From: CAVQZA01 sp963718355
GTDB taxonomy: Bacteria > Actinomycetota > Thermoleophilia > Gaiellales > Gaiellaceae
Length of the DNA stretch: 64,000 nucleotides
Direction of reading: 5' to 3'
Assembly (NCBI GenBank): GCA_963718355.1
Contig: CAVQZA010000009.1
Span: 1-64,000, forward strand
Of this stretch, positions 33,467 to 41,728 are shown piece after piece. A model generated the notes under the pieces. The model was not told the origin of the DNA and made no database searches. It saw nothing but the letters and a program-made list of their open reading frames with translations. The translations under genes were made by a program, and so were the position numbers. Numbering within the stretch: the stretch's first letter is position 1; every line of letters begins with the position of its first letter.

Positions 33467-34369
33467 TCAGCCGTCGTGCGGGGCTGTGGTCGGGCCTGGT
33501 GCCCGTTGACGGCGCGTCCAGGCGCGTCGTCCGAGATAAGTGAGGAACGCGACGGCGCCAACGCAGAGCAGGATCACTGTTGCGGTGGCTCCACCGGGAA
33601 CGTCGATCAGTTTGAGGCCCGAGAGGCCGAGGACTGCGGCGATCATCAGGCGTAGCGGCCGCTCCGGGACCGACAGCGTTAGCCTGCCACCGAGGAGAAC
33701 ACCAGGGATGGAGCCGATCAGGAGCCAACCGACCGCACCGAAATCGATGTTTCCCGCGAGCGCGTGCCCGAGCCCTGCGACATACAGAAGTGCTGCGGCG
33801 TGAAAGATGTCAGTGCCCACGATCTTGTGAGCGCGAAGCGGGAAAACGATCAGCAGCGTCAGACCGAAGAAGACTCCGCTTCCAACCGAGGTGAGCCCGA
33901 CGAGGAAGCCGCCGAAGATCCCAATCAGCACCGCCGCGACGCGGTCACGGCGCGTCAGGATGAAGGACGCGTCGCTAGGCGCTTTCGCGCCCACGAAGTT
34001 CTTCGCGAGTAGTCCGACCGTACCGAACAGCATCGCCGCTCCAAGTACGCGTCCCATCGCCGACTGGACGCCGCTTCCATAGGTCGCGGCAAGCCATGAC
34101 GCCAGCCAGACACCGACGAGAGACATCGGGGCCGAACCAACGAACATCCAGCCCGAAAGCCGCGCCTGCACATTCCCCATGCGCCGATGCTGCACCGCCC
34201 CAACAGACTTGAAAACCGCGCCATGAGCAATATCTGTCCCGATCGCAACCGCAGGATCGAACCCAAACAGAATCACAAGGATCGGCGTCATCAACGAACC
34301 CCCACCCATCCCGCTCAAGCCCACGAGCGTGCCGACAAGGAGCCCAGCAAGGACGAGTTCCAAACTCAC
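33467..34369 (-). CDS. TauE/SafE (TSUP) family exporter, copy 2
   Basis: About 300 residues start at a GTG (34,369) chosen to match copy 1 at 10,597. The sequence (SLELVLAGLLVGTLVGLSGM, then GGGSLMTPILVILFGFDPAV) is identical to copy 1 over long stretches, with scattered conservative changes such as V for L and M for I. The frame stays open upstream to 34,507 but without homology support. Both copies end in an Arg-rich tail. Since this one lies inside the selC island and the other outside it, the gene travelled or was duplicated between islands. The transported anion is unknown. Confidence 0.85.
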   Translation of the reverse strand: MSLELVLAGLLVGTLVGLSGMGGGSLMTPILVILFGFDPAVAIGTDIAHGAVFKSVGAVQHRRMGNVQARLSGWMFVGSAPMSLVGVWLASWLAATYGSGVQSAMGRVLGAAMLFGTVGLLAKNFVGAKAPSDASFILTRRDRVAAVLIGIFGGFLVGLTSVGSGVFFGLTLLIVFPLRAHKIVGTDIFHAAALLYVAGLGHALAGNIDFGAVGWLLIGSIPGVLLGGRLTLSVPERPLRLMIAAVLGLSGLKLIDVPGGATATVILLCVGAVAFLTYLGRRAWTRRQRAPGPTTAPHDG

Positions 34370-34586
34370 AGGAACCGGTACCGCACCCAGGCGATAGTCA
34401 TCGGCACGAGCAGGGCAAGACCCTAACTCGGAAACGGCAACGACAACGGGCCGCCATCCGATTTCGTGGAAGGCGCCTCGGCGCCGGGCTCGCCGGTCGT
34501 CTTTCACGGCTCGACGGTGACGGTCAGACGAAGGCGGGCGTCGTCATCGCATCGGGCACGTTCTAGTGGGCCGCAGACAACGGCAA

Positions 34587-34609
34587 GCGCCCGGAGGGGC
34601 TCCGGGCGC
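34587..34609. terminator. Hairpin terminator after the secreted beta-protein gene
   Basis: GCGCCCGGAG at 34,587-34,596 pairs perfectly with CTCCGGGCGC at 34,600-34,609 around three G's. It lies 35 bases past the stop of the leftward gene at 34,644. Confidence 0.65.
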
Positions 34610-34643
34610 CTGTCGTGGTTCACCGTGTGGCGAAGGAGTCGCT

Positions 34644-35066
34644 TCAGCGCACGGTGATCTTCAGTGTCAGCACGTTGTCCTCACCGACCGTCTTGATTCC
34701 CTTCATGTAGTCCTCGCCCGCCTTGGTGCCGAAGACATAGACGCCGGCCTTGGGGAACGCGACCTTGACGCTCGCGCCCATGTGGGCCAGTGCTGGCTTT
34801 CCCTGGAAGACGGCCTTGGGGCCGCTCTTCTGGAACAGCGTGTGGGACATCACGTCGTTGTTGGTGACGCTGATCGTGCCGCCCTTGGCGACCGTGCCGG
34901 CCGCGGCGGCGGCGTATGCACCGCCGTTGAACGACCAGGCGTGGCAGTGCTGCACCTGGTGGCGGATCACCACGGTCGCGCTGCGAGGCGACGCGGCGAC
35001 CGCGACGGCGGCGGCGACGAGGACAAGGACGGCAAGACCGATCATGGAAGTGAGCAAGCGCTTCAT
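34644..35066 (-). CDS. Secreted cupredoxin-like protein
   Basis: The 140-residue protein has a signal peptide (MKRLLTSMIGLAVLVLVAAA). The mature part contains VVIRHQVQHCHAWSFNGGAY, a His/Cys cluster, then GTISVTNNDVMSHTLFQKSG, then MGASVKVAFPKAGVYVFGTK and LTLKITVR. The beta-strand order and the VTNNDVMSHTL segment are cupredoxin-like; the usual C-terminal Cys-x-x-x-x-His-x-x-x-x-Met ligand run is missing. The H-x3-H-C-H cluster near residue 36 could bind copper or another metal instead. A strong terminator follows. Confidence 0.65.
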   Translation of the reverse strand: MKRLLTSMIGLAVLVLVAAAVAVAASPRSATVVIRHQVQHCHAWSFNGGAYAAAAAGTVAKGGTISVTNNDVMSHTLFQKSGPKAVFQGKPALAHMGASVKVAFPKAGVYVFGTKAGEDYMKGIKTVGEDNVLTLKITVR

Positions 35067-35195
35067 CTGTGCGACTCCTTCATCGAGGCTTGGGTTGTAG
35101 ACAGCCTGCGTCGAACCCGTCGCCTCGGCATCGGAGCCTTCCCGCAGACGCGTTGCGGGTTCCCCGCGATCCCTCTCGGAGTGCGCTGGACGACG

Positions 35196-35861
35196 TCAGC
35201 TCAGGGCACTGTCGAGGTCAGCCTGCAGCTTCTCGACCATCGGCCTCATCTCTTGCGCCCACTCCTCGCTGGCCGGCCAGGGGTAGGCCGTGCAGGTGCG
35301 GTAGACGTCGACGATGAGGCGAGCGGCCCGCTCTGCCTGCTCGCAGGTGAACTCGCACAACTCGGGCGCCGCACCAATGCCGAGCGGGTGGGAGCGCGCG
35401 CGTGGATCGCCGGGGGCGATGCCCGGGTATAGGGCGTCCGTCCGAAGATCAAGGAGCCAGTCGAAGTCTGTTCCCCATTGGGCGCCGGAGATGCGGAACC
35501 CGTGCTTGAACGTTTCGCGGATCTGCTGTCGGCGCTTCGCTCGACTCTTCTTCCATCCGTTCTGCACCTCCTGCGTCACCACGAGCGGCCTGAGCTCCGC
35601 GAACAGGGCGTCGAGGGCATGCGCGGCGGCCGAGATCGCGATCAGGGAGGCATGCAGCTCCGTTGCCAGCGCGGATTCGAGCGGCGAGGCGCGGCGATTC
35701 GCGTCAGCGAGGGCGTGCCGGGCCCGTCGTGCGCCGTGTGCGTTCACGATCGCGATCTGCGCCCAGTGGATCGCCATGTGAGTCCCGCTCGAGCGGCTCA
35801 CGCCCACGGTGGCGGCAGCGCGGACGCCGTCAACGCGGACCTCGCGGGTGTCGTCGTCCAT
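35196..35861 (-). CDS. Uncharacterised mostly helical protein
   Basis: The 221-residue product starts MDDDTREVRVDGVRAAATVG. It is helix-rich: IAIVNAHGARRARHALADAN, then LHASLIAISAAAHALDALFA, then a basic stretch KKSRAKRRQQIRETFKHGFR and WGTDFDWLLDLRTDALYPGI. The helix with AHALD and the following RRQQIRET segment loosely resemble HEPN-type folds, but the RxxxxH motif is not convincing, so I leave it unnamed. The frame is intact. The gene is divergent from the permease fragment at 35,929. Confidence 0.6.
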   Translation of the reverse strand: MDDDTREVRVDGVRAAATVGVSRSSGTHMAIHWAQIAIVNAHGARRARHALADANRRASPLESALATELHASLIAISAAAHALDALFAELRPLVVTQEVQNGWKKSRAKRRQQIRETFKHGFRISGAQWGTDFDWLLDLRTDALYPGIAPGDPRARSHPLGIGAAPELCEFTCEQAERAARLIVDVYRTCTAYPWPASEEWAQEMRPMVEKLQADLDSALS

Positions 35862-35928
35862 CTCGTCAAGTATCGCTCGCGCCGTCCGGGCCGGTAGAAG
35901 CAGGAAGGCCGAGACCGAGTTTGCACCG

Positions 35929-36381
35929 ATGCTCGTCTCACGGCGTGTGCTCGACGAACGGCAACACCATTTCGCCGAGCCCAAACGCGCGACGTGCGTC
36001 GTGACCGTCGCCAGCGTCAACGCCATTTCTCTACGCGCCGTCCGCTACGCGGAGACGCTCGGCCTCATCGACACGCACGCCCTCTGCCTCGCCTTCGACG
36101 AGTCGAACGCCGTCGAGATGCGACGGGAATGGGCAAGACGCGGCATCACGATGCCGCTCGAGATCGTCGAAGCCACCCATCGCGACCTCGGACGGCCGCT
36201 CCTCGCCCATCTGCGCCAGATCACCGCGACCCCGGACTCGGTTGCCGTCGTCGTCATGCCGGAGCTCGTCGTCCGCGGCATTGATCGCATGCTCCACAAC
36301 CAGCGGGCCCTCTACCTGAAGCGTCTGCTCCTCTTCGAGCCCAACGTCATCCTCGCCAGCGTCCCATACCGGCTCCTCTGA
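35929..36381 (+). CDS. Stand-alone C-terminal domain of an APC-family permease
   Basis: About 150 residues read CVVTVASVNAISLRAVRYAE, then HRDLGRPLLAHLRQITATPD, then VAVVVMPELVVRGIDRMLHN, then QRALYLKRLLLFEPNVILAS. This matches the cytosolic C-terminal region of actinobacterial amino-acid/cation (APC-type) permeases. None of the membrane helices that should precede it is present. The frame is open further left, to about 35,809, without family similarity. It is either a 5'-truncated remnant or a free cytosolic domain with its own role. The start codon is a guess. Confidence 0.55.
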   Translation: MLVSRRVLDERQHHFAEPKRATCVVTVASVNAISLRAVRYAETLGLIDTHALCLAFDESNAVEMRREWARRGITMPLEIVEATHRDLGRPLLAHLRQITATPDSVAVVVMPELVVRGIDRMLHNQRALYLKRLLLFEPNVILASVPYRLL

Positions 36382-37159
36382 GCAGGCGATGCAGTTCGGG
36401 AGGTGTGGTGGCCCCGGCCCCGTGCCCTCCAAAGCCGCGTCCATCGACGAGTTCAGCCAAGGCAGCGCCGAGCTTGACTCGACACCCGGCCTTGGCAGTT
36501 GACACAGCGCCTCTGAAAACGCGTCGATACCGCTCAGGGCTTGAATAAGGAGCCGCCGGGAGACTCTAACTTCCGACGCCATCGTTTACGAGTGACGTGC
36601 TCTACCGACAATCGCCGGAACACGCAGCCAGGCAGTCTGGAAGTGACCGTCTCCTGGATCGTGTCGGCGCCGGACTCGACGATCTCCAGCACGAGCGGGT
36701 GTGGCACGGTGAGGTCTCGGCCGACACGGCGGCGGCCGGGGTCACACTCGCCCCACGGTTATCCATAGCGGCAGCCTTGGCGCCTACAGCATCCTCCAAA
36801 CCCTCGCGATCAGCTGCTCCACGGAAGTTGGTACTTCGCCGAGCGGAAGCTCCTGCTCGACTGGAGCGAGACGCGACCGTCGACCCCGGGGACCTGACCC
36901 CCGCGATGCCATGCACCGCGAGGCGAGACTCACGCTCGGAGTGGAGTGAGCGCGTGCCGTGTGACCGTTTGGGCCGGGTCATTCTCGCCTGAACGTCTCC
37001 CAGTCCGTTCCGACGATGCTCGACGCCAACTCGTCGAGCTGACCGCCATCGTCCGCTGGCGTCCGGCCTGAGGGTGTGCCGAGACCCGCGACGCCGGGGG
37101 TGCCTGTATCCGCCTGCAGCTTGGTCTCGGCATCAAGAGGTACGCGAGAGGTTCCGGGA
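36382..37159. other. Long region without a supported gene
   Basis: About 780 bases lie between the permease fragment and the DUF4239 gene. Several short frames exist, one reading HGEVSADTAAAGVTLAPRLS, but none builds a domain and their codon use is irregular. I see decayed coding DNA at most. Confidence 0.4.
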
Positions 37160-37978
37160 CTACGAGTGCGAGGCGGGTGGCAAAGACATCGAGGCGCGCA
37201 GCGACACGTAAGGCGTGTCGGGGATGGTGATCAGACCGCGGGTGGGGCGGTCGAGGTCGAAAGTGACGAGCAGCAGCATCGTCACGAGCAACGTCGCGAC
37301 CGCCATGGGCCACAGCCCGCGGCCGAGCACCGAGAGATAGAGCCCGAGCAAACCGAGTGCCACCGCCGCTCCGAATACCTCGAGCGCCAGTACCGACCCT
37401 GGTACGCGATTGTTGAGCGCCGAGAGACGCACGGTCTGTGCGTCGATCATCGCGTTCAGGGCGTCCACGTACAGCCTGGGCGCGGTAGCGATCGGGGCAG
37501 CGCCGATTGCCAGGCCTGCGAGGCTCCATAGCTGTCGTTGCAAGACGTCCTCGGCGGACGTCGTGCGTTGCATCGCGGGACTGTTGGGGACCTCGTGTGA
37601 CATGCGTATCGCGAGGTCGGTGTATTGGCGCAACAGCGTGAGCGACCGGGTCCGCGCCGGCTCGGCGAGGAGTTGAGCACGCAGATACGTCGTCCCGATC
37701 GCGTTGGCGTCGGAGACCACCGCGGCCCGTCGATCCTCGTACCGGCCAACCGCGAGCGAGAGGCCAAACGCGAGGATCAGGCCGACCACGCCCAGAAGCG
37801 CCCCCTGCAGCACCCCGAACGGCTCGCGCAGCGTCTCGTGGTGTTCGCGCAGGTGGCGACCGATCAGAAGACCGGCACCGGTCACCGTCGCAACGACCGC
37901 GAAGATGATCACGGCAACAGCCCAGCTGCTCAGCGAGAAAAACACGGCCGGTCGGGATCGTACGGGATGAATCGGCAC
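37160..37978 (-). CDS. DUF4239-family membrane protein
   Basis: The 272-residue protein has two N-terminal helices (WAVAVIIFAVVATVTGAGLL and LLGVVGLILAFGLSLAVGRY), a central helical domain (RRAAVVSDANAIGTTYLRAQ, then QYTDLAIRMSHEV), and two C-terminal helices (ALGLLGLYLSVLGRGLWPMA, VATLLVTMLLLVTFDLDRPT). The SDANAIGTTYLRA segment after the second helix is the hallmark of DUF4239. Function unknown. The frame is intact. Confidence 0.8.
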   Translation of the reverse strand: MPIHPVRSRPAVFFSLSSWAVAVIIFAVVATVTGAGLLIGRHLREHHETLREPFGVLQGALLGVVGLILAFGLSLAVGRYEDRRAAVVSDANAIGTTYLRAQLLAEPARTRSLTLLRQYTDLAIRMSHEVPNSPAMQRTTSAEDVLQRQLWSLAGLAIGAAPIATAPRLYVDALNAMIDAQTVRLSALNNRVPGSVLALEVFGAAVALGLLGLYLSVLGRGLWPMAVATLLVTMLLLVTFDLDRPTRGLITIPDTPYVSLRASMSLPPASHS

Positions 37979-38080
37979 CGCCCTCGGGGGAGATATCGGT
38001 CGGGCCCGTCACAGAGCCGATGGCCGAGGACAACTGCACGTCGATAGAGTCGCTCCCACGAGAAACAGGAGGGAGTTTCG

Positions 38081-38593
38081 ATGGGCCTGTTGCGAGGGCG
38101 GAGTTCGGAGAGCGGGACGAGGTATCGGATGCGCGAGAAGGTTTTCGCGATCGGGGACGATTTCTGGGTAGAGAACGAGGACGGCGAGCACGCGTTCAAG
38201 GTCGACGGGAAGGCATTGCGGATCCGTGACACGTTCGTGCTCGAGGACGCGGCGGGGGCCGAACCGCTGAAGATTCAGGAGAAGAAGCTGCACGTTCGCG
38301 ACACGATGGAGATCGAACGCGACGGCCGCACGGTCGCGACCGTGAAGAAGGCGCTGATCACGCCGCTGCGTGACCGGTTCTCGATCGACGTCGAGGACGG
38401 CGAGGACATGGAGGCGAAGGGCAACGTCGTCGACCACGAGTACAAGATCGAGCGTGGCGGCGATCGGGTGGCGGAGGTGTCGAAGCGCTGGTTCCGGGTC
38501 CGAGACACCTACGGGATCGAGATCGCCCCAGGGCAGGACGATGCGCTCAACCTGGCGGTGACGGTCTGCATCGACCAGATGACCCGCGCCTGA
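38081..38593 (+). CDS. LURP-one-related (Tubby-like beta-barrel) protein
   Basis: The 170-residue protein reads YRMREKVFAIGDDFWVENED, then GEHAFKVDGKALRIRDTFVL, and later repeats of the same strand pattern (KKLHVRDTMEIERDGRTVAT and YKIERGGDRVAEVSKRWFRV). It closes with RDTYGIEIAPGQDDALNLAV. This is the LOR family, a twelve-stranded barrel related to Tubby C-terminal domains and phospholipid scramblases. In bacteria the role is unknown. ATG 38,081 follows a GGAGGG ribosome site. Confidence 0.85.
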   Translation: MGLLRGRSSESGTRYRMREKVFAIGDDFWVENEDGEHAFKVDGKALRIRDTFVLEDAAGAEPLKIQEKKLHVRDTMEIERDGRTVATVKKALITPLRDRFSIDVEDGEDMEAKGNVVDHEYKIERGGDRVAEVSKRWFRVRDTYGIEIAPGQDDALNLAVTVCIDQMTRA

Positions 38594-38960
38594 GCGGGGC
38601 GGTTGCGCGCGCACCCCCCCGGGCGATGGGCTTACGGTGAGAACGGGGGTCACCCGCTGCGCCTCGGAAGAGGCCACTGAAACGCTCCTCCCCCTCGCCG
38701 AAAAACGCGGCCTCACCTTCGAAACCTCCGGCGACCCGGCCGCCGCGATCGGCTCACACCTGCGTACACCTCGGCCTCGGCCTCGCGCGCGTACACGAGG
38801 CCCTGGAGGGCCGGCCGGGCCGCGCGCGAGCCCTCCGAGCTCGGGGAAGACCGTGGACGCCAAGACGGCGTCGCCGACCGGCTCACCATCGTCGCCCACG
38901 ACTCGCCGAGAGCAGTGATGAGCCGTACCGCCTCGTTGAATCACCGACGCGACGGCCCGT
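38594..38960. other. Region with a possible histidine-kinase fragment
   Basis: A short plus-strand frame near 38,640-38,760 reads CASEEATETLLPLAEKRGLT, then FETSGDPAAAIGS, similar to the start of a sensor-kinase ATPase domain. It then loses the frame. Nothing complete is present. The fragment may be the scar of a deleted two-component gene. Confidence 0.35.
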
Positions 38961-39374
38961 CTAGGTAGGGATCCCGACCGTTTTCGCTAGTGCGTTGTAG
39001 AGGGCGGTGAAGCGTGTGCTGCAGTCACCGTGGACGAGCACGGTGTGCGATTTCCCAGCGCTAGAGACAGTGATGAAGTTGGCGGCGATATCCGGCAAGG
39101 TGCCTCGGCAACGGGTCGTCGGTGGAAGCCTGGTGAACCGGGTCTTGGTGAGGAGGCCGGCAAGCCTGGCGCGCGCGGCGGGGCCAACGGTGGTGGCCTT
39201 GGGCTTGACGGCGCCGGACGCGCTTATTGCGCCGGAGTTCGAGATCGTGACCGTGAACGGGGCGATGTTGCCGCCGGTGCGGCCGAATGCAAACGACGTC
39301 GTGCCCGGTGCTGCCGCGCCGAGAGTCGGAAGCGCTAGGGCGGCCGAGACGATGATGAGGACGAGTCTTGGCAT
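38961..39374 (-). CDS. Small secreted protein
   Basis: The ATG at 39,374 gives MPRLVLIIVSAALALPTLGA, a signal peptide, then a beta-rich domain: TTSFAFGRTGGNIAPFTVTI, then SGAVKPKATTVGPAARARLA, then TTRCRGTLPDIAANFITVSS and VHGDCSTRFTALYNALAKTV. Two cysteines are likely paired. The domain resembles small putative secreted proteins of Thermoleophilia, but I cannot name it. It follows the truncated secreted gene at 39,438 in the same direction. Confidence 0.65.
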   Translation of the reverse strand: MPRLVLIIVSAALALPTLGAAAPGTTSFAFGRTGGNIAPFTVTISNSGAISASGAVKPKATTVGPAARARLAGLLTKTRFTRLPPTTRCRGTLPDIAANFITVSSAGKSHTVLVHGDCSTRFTALYNALAKTVGIPT

Positions 39375-39437
39375 CGAGCGTTGGCCGGAGGGAGGAGTGC
39401 GGCCGAACTGCACTCCTCCCTCCCTGTGACGTAGATC

Positions 39438-39790
39438 TCAGCAGTAGGTTGCCACGATCGTCCCCGTGCCTGCGTGTCCGGGGTCGGCTGCGTAGCCGGG
39501 TGCGACCTTGACGACGGTGATGTGGCTCCACGATCCGTTCACGTCGCTTCCCTGTTTCGTCACGGAGCCGGTCACGAGGACGCCCATGTACAAGGGCACC
39601 GAGCCCGGTGGCGAGGAGCTGTTGCCGCCGCTCGAGCCGAAGCTGCCCGAGCAGCTGCCGGGCGGTGTGGTGGTCGGCAGCCCGGCGATCGTGTCGGCGA
39701 AGCCCTTGAACGCGTTCGGCGCTCCGCCGCCGCTGATCGTGTTCAGCCCGGCCCACTTCGCGCCCCACCAGGTGACCGTGGTCGAGGGGC
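39438..39790 (-). pseudogene. C-terminal part of a secreted protein cut at the island end
   Basis: The frame runs leftward from about 39,790 and reads WWGAKWAGLNTISGGGAPNA, then KGFADTIAGLPTTTPPGSCS, then PLYMGVLVTGSVTKQGSDVN, then SHITVVKVAPGYAADPGHAG, ending in Cys. Its upstream part is missing where the duplicated HTH segment begins, so the N-terminus and signal peptide are gone. The same junction removed the start of the HTH gene, and a single rearrangement explains both. What survives looks like a carbohydrate- or surface-binding beta domain. Confidence 0.5.
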
Positions 39791-39805
39791 CCGCCGCTCA
39801 CGATC

Positions 39806-40453
39806 GTGCGCCGCCAAGGCCGCCGCCTCATCCAGGGTCGCGCCGGGGCACGCCTCCGTATAAACCGGATCAGCAACGTCCTCTGGGTCACCTACGGCTC
39901 AGCGGTACAAACCGCAGACGGAACACTCGTGCTCGGCTCACTCGGAGTCGGTCCCGCCTTCACCGAACAACTCAACCGAAACAGCGACGAGATCGCTCGC
40001 GGCATCACCGCCGAACTCCTCCGCCTCCAAAGCCCCGCAAGCCTCCTCAGCGCAACCGTCGAATACCTCCAACGGCACCACCACTGGAACCAACTCCTCG
40101 CCACCGGGAACAAGCAGCCCATCCCAAAAGCGCAGCAAGACACACTGAGTCGCCTCAACCAGGCCCGACTCAAATACTCACGTGTCACCGAGGAACAACT
40201 CGCCGACCTCGCAAAGCGCTACATCGTCCTGGTGCAGCTCCACGGCCTACGCCACCCCCTCCCCCAACTCGCCAGCGAGTTCGGCATCACCTGCGAGCAA
40301 GCAAGAGACAGGATCTACAAAGCCCGAAAACTCAAGTACCTCAAAGGCGGAAGACAATGCCGCGCCGGCGCCGAACCCGGACCACGCCTACGAGGCTGGC
40401 AGCCCCCACAAATCACCACGCCCGCCGAGAGCGATTCGCCGCAAGATGCGTAA
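39806..40453 (+). pseudogene. HTH protein at the island right end, 5'-truncated copy
   Basis: The first readable codon is GTG 39,806 (VRRQGRRLIQGRAGARLRIN). The rest matches the full copy at 25,502-26,431 through the closing YLKGGRQCRAGAEPGPRLRG. About 100 residues are missing from the N-terminus, where unrelated sequence of the truncated secreted gene abuts. The C-terminal helix-turn-helix (LASEFGITCEQARDRIYKAR) is intact, so a shortened DNA-binding protein could still be made. Confidence 0.6.
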
Positions 40454-40572
40454 GCGCAGTCCTTTTTAGGCACTGCCAAAACTGCCACGACAGTCGCGCA
40501 CTCGGATCGCGCACCCAGCCAACCAACAGCCAACATGCTGCACATCCGCCACTACTTCTCGAGCTCGGGGAT

Positions 40573-40637
40573 GGTCTTCAAAACCGGTGAGGTCGTGTAA
40601 CCCACGGCTGGGTAGGTTCGACTCCTGCGCCGCTCCG
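40573..40637 (+). tRNA. 3' half of a selenocysteine tRNA (att copy 2)
   Basis: Identical base for base with 26,551-26,615: anticodon loop CTTCAAA, long variable arm, T arm GGTTCGACTCC and acceptor strand ending CGCCGCTCCG. The 5' half is absent. Chromosomal-looking genes resume 50 bases later, so this is the right-hand junction of the island. Confidence 0.85.
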
Positions 40638-40688
40638 TAGTGCGACCCTGGCTATGATCGAGCCTGTCGAGACCGGGGGGATCTAGCG

Positions 40689-41360
40689 ATGCGACAATGG
40701 GTCTGCGGAGCTCTCGTACTAGGGGTAGTCGCGGGGCTCGCTGCGACTCCGGCGCTCGCCCGGCCGCTGCTCCACTCCCGGCAAACCGACACAGTCGTCG
40801 GCGACCCGGTGGCTGGGAAGCACCTCTTCCAGACCGTCGGCTGCGCGAGCTGCCACACCCTGAAAGCCGCGGGGGCGACCGGCGGCGGCGGGCCGAACCT
40901 CGACCAGCTGCAGCCTCCCTACCTGCTCGTCATCGACAGGGTCACCCACGGCGGCGACTACATGCCTGCGTTCGGCGGCACGCTGACCACGAAGCAGATC
41001 CAGGACGTCGCCGCCTTCGTCTACACCTCGACGCACGCCGTCGCCGTCACGACGAAGGTCTCGGTGCAGGCCGGGAAGCCGACCGAGTTCTCGTTCAAGC
41101 TCTCCCGGAAGACGGCGCCGCTCGGGACGGTCGTGTTCACCGTCGTGAACCGCGGCAAGGCAACCCACACGTTCAAGGTCTGCTCGAGCCCGAAGGGCGG
41201 CAAGGCGAACTCGTGCGCCGGCAAGGCGACCAGGCCGATCGCGCCGGGCAAGACGGCGACGCTGACGATCGTCTTCAAGGCGAAGGGCTCCTACGAGTAC
41301 CTCTGCACGATCCCCGGGCACGCCGCTGCAGGGATGAAGGGCCTCCTGCGCGTGACCTAG
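40689..41360 (+). CDS. Secreted cytochrome c-cupredoxin fusion
   Basis: The 223-residue protein starts MRQWVCGALVLGVVAGLAAT, a signal peptide. Residues 35-115 are a class I c-type cytochrome with the haem site in FQTVGCASCHTLKAAGATGG and the axial Met in GGDYMPAFGGTLTTKQIQDV. Residues 120-223 are a cupredoxin (SRKTAPLGTVVFTVVNRGKA, then ATHTF with the first His) ending EYLCTIPGHAAAGMKGLLRV with Cys, His and Met ligands. It would pass electrons outside the membrane between a haem and a copper centre in one chain. The start follows a GGGGG run close to att copy 2. Confidence 0.88.
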   Translation: MRQWVCGALVLGVVAGLAATPALARPLLHSRQTDTVVGDPVAGKHLFQTVGCASCHTLKAAGATGGGGPNLDQLQPPYLLVIDRVTHGGDYMPAFGGTLTTKQIQDVAAFVYTSTHAVAVTTKVSVQAGKPTEFSFKLSRKTAPLGTVVFTVVNRGKATHTFKVCSSPKGGKANSCAGKATRPIAPGKTATLTIVFKAKGSYEYLCTIPGHAAAGMKGLLRVT

Positions 41361-41728
41361 ACCGGACGCGCGATGTGCGACGTCGAGTAGACGTCCTTGC
41401 GCGCAATCAGGCCGTCATGGAGCGGCAGCACGTCGACGCCGTCCCATTCGAGAAGCGTCCCGTCACGGCCGGTCGCGCGGGCCGTCCACTCGCTCGTGCA
41501 GAAGTCGTCCGACACGTACAGACGGCGCGATGTGAAGCGCATGTCGGGCCAGCGCTCGAAGATCCCGGCGAGGTGCGCGCGTACCGCGGCGGCCCCGACG
41601 ACAGGCTCCTCGCCTGCGGTGTGGTTCTGGAAGACGACGTCGTCGGTGTAGGTCGCGATGATCGCGTCGAGATCCTGGGCGTTCCAGCCGGCGTCGTGAC
41701 GCTCGAGCAGCTGGCGCGGATCAGACAT
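41357..41728 (-). CDS. SnoaL/NTF2-like protein
   Basis: The 123-residue protein MSDPRQLLERHDAGWNAQDL, then DAIIATYTDDVVFQNHTAGE, then HLAGIFERWPDMRFTSRRLY, closing WDGVDVLPLHDGLIARKDVY, is a typical SnoaL-like alpha+beta cone. Such proteins are cyclases, isomerases or simple ligand binders; the pocket chemistry cannot be assigned. Its ATG overlaps the ATG of the divergent methyltransferase (CATG at 41,726-41,729), and its stop overlaps the cytochrome gene end by four bases. Confidence 0.8.
   Translation of the reverse strand: MSDPRQLLERHDAGWNAQDLDAIIATYTDDVVFQNHTAGEEPVVGAAAVRAHLAGIFERWPDMRFTSRRLYVSDDFCTSEWTARATGRDGTLLEWDGVDVLPLHDGLIARKDVYSTSHIARPV

Larger units (their letters stand above)
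26551..40637 (+). mobile_element. 14.1-kb integrative island bounded by selC 3' fragments
   Basis: Two identical 65-bp tRNA-Sec 3' halves bound this segment in direct orientation, as expected when a tyrosine integrase recombines at the anticodon loop. The integrase gene begins 98 bases inside the left copy, the usual position. Cargo includes nitroreductase, sigma factor, delta-60 repeat protein, hydrolase, TSUP exporter and copper-protein genes, with several remnants. No conjugation, replication or capsid genes are seen, so mobility would need help from elsewhere. The HTH gene left of the first copy suggests that a sister island ends at 26,615. Confidence 0.7.
39790..40637 (+). repeat. Long duplicated segment, copy 2 (partner 25,773-26,615)
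   Basis: It shares the HTH coding region, the downstream arm region and the tRNA-Sec fragment with copy 1. Point differences are scattered through the coding part. Between the arm region and the tRNA piece, a stretch of about 30 bases differs more strongly. Confidence 0.85.

Noticed and set aside
36930..38039. A long Arg-rich minus-strand open frame
   Set aside because: It overlaps the DUF4239 gene in another frame and its composition is that of a high-GC shadow frame.
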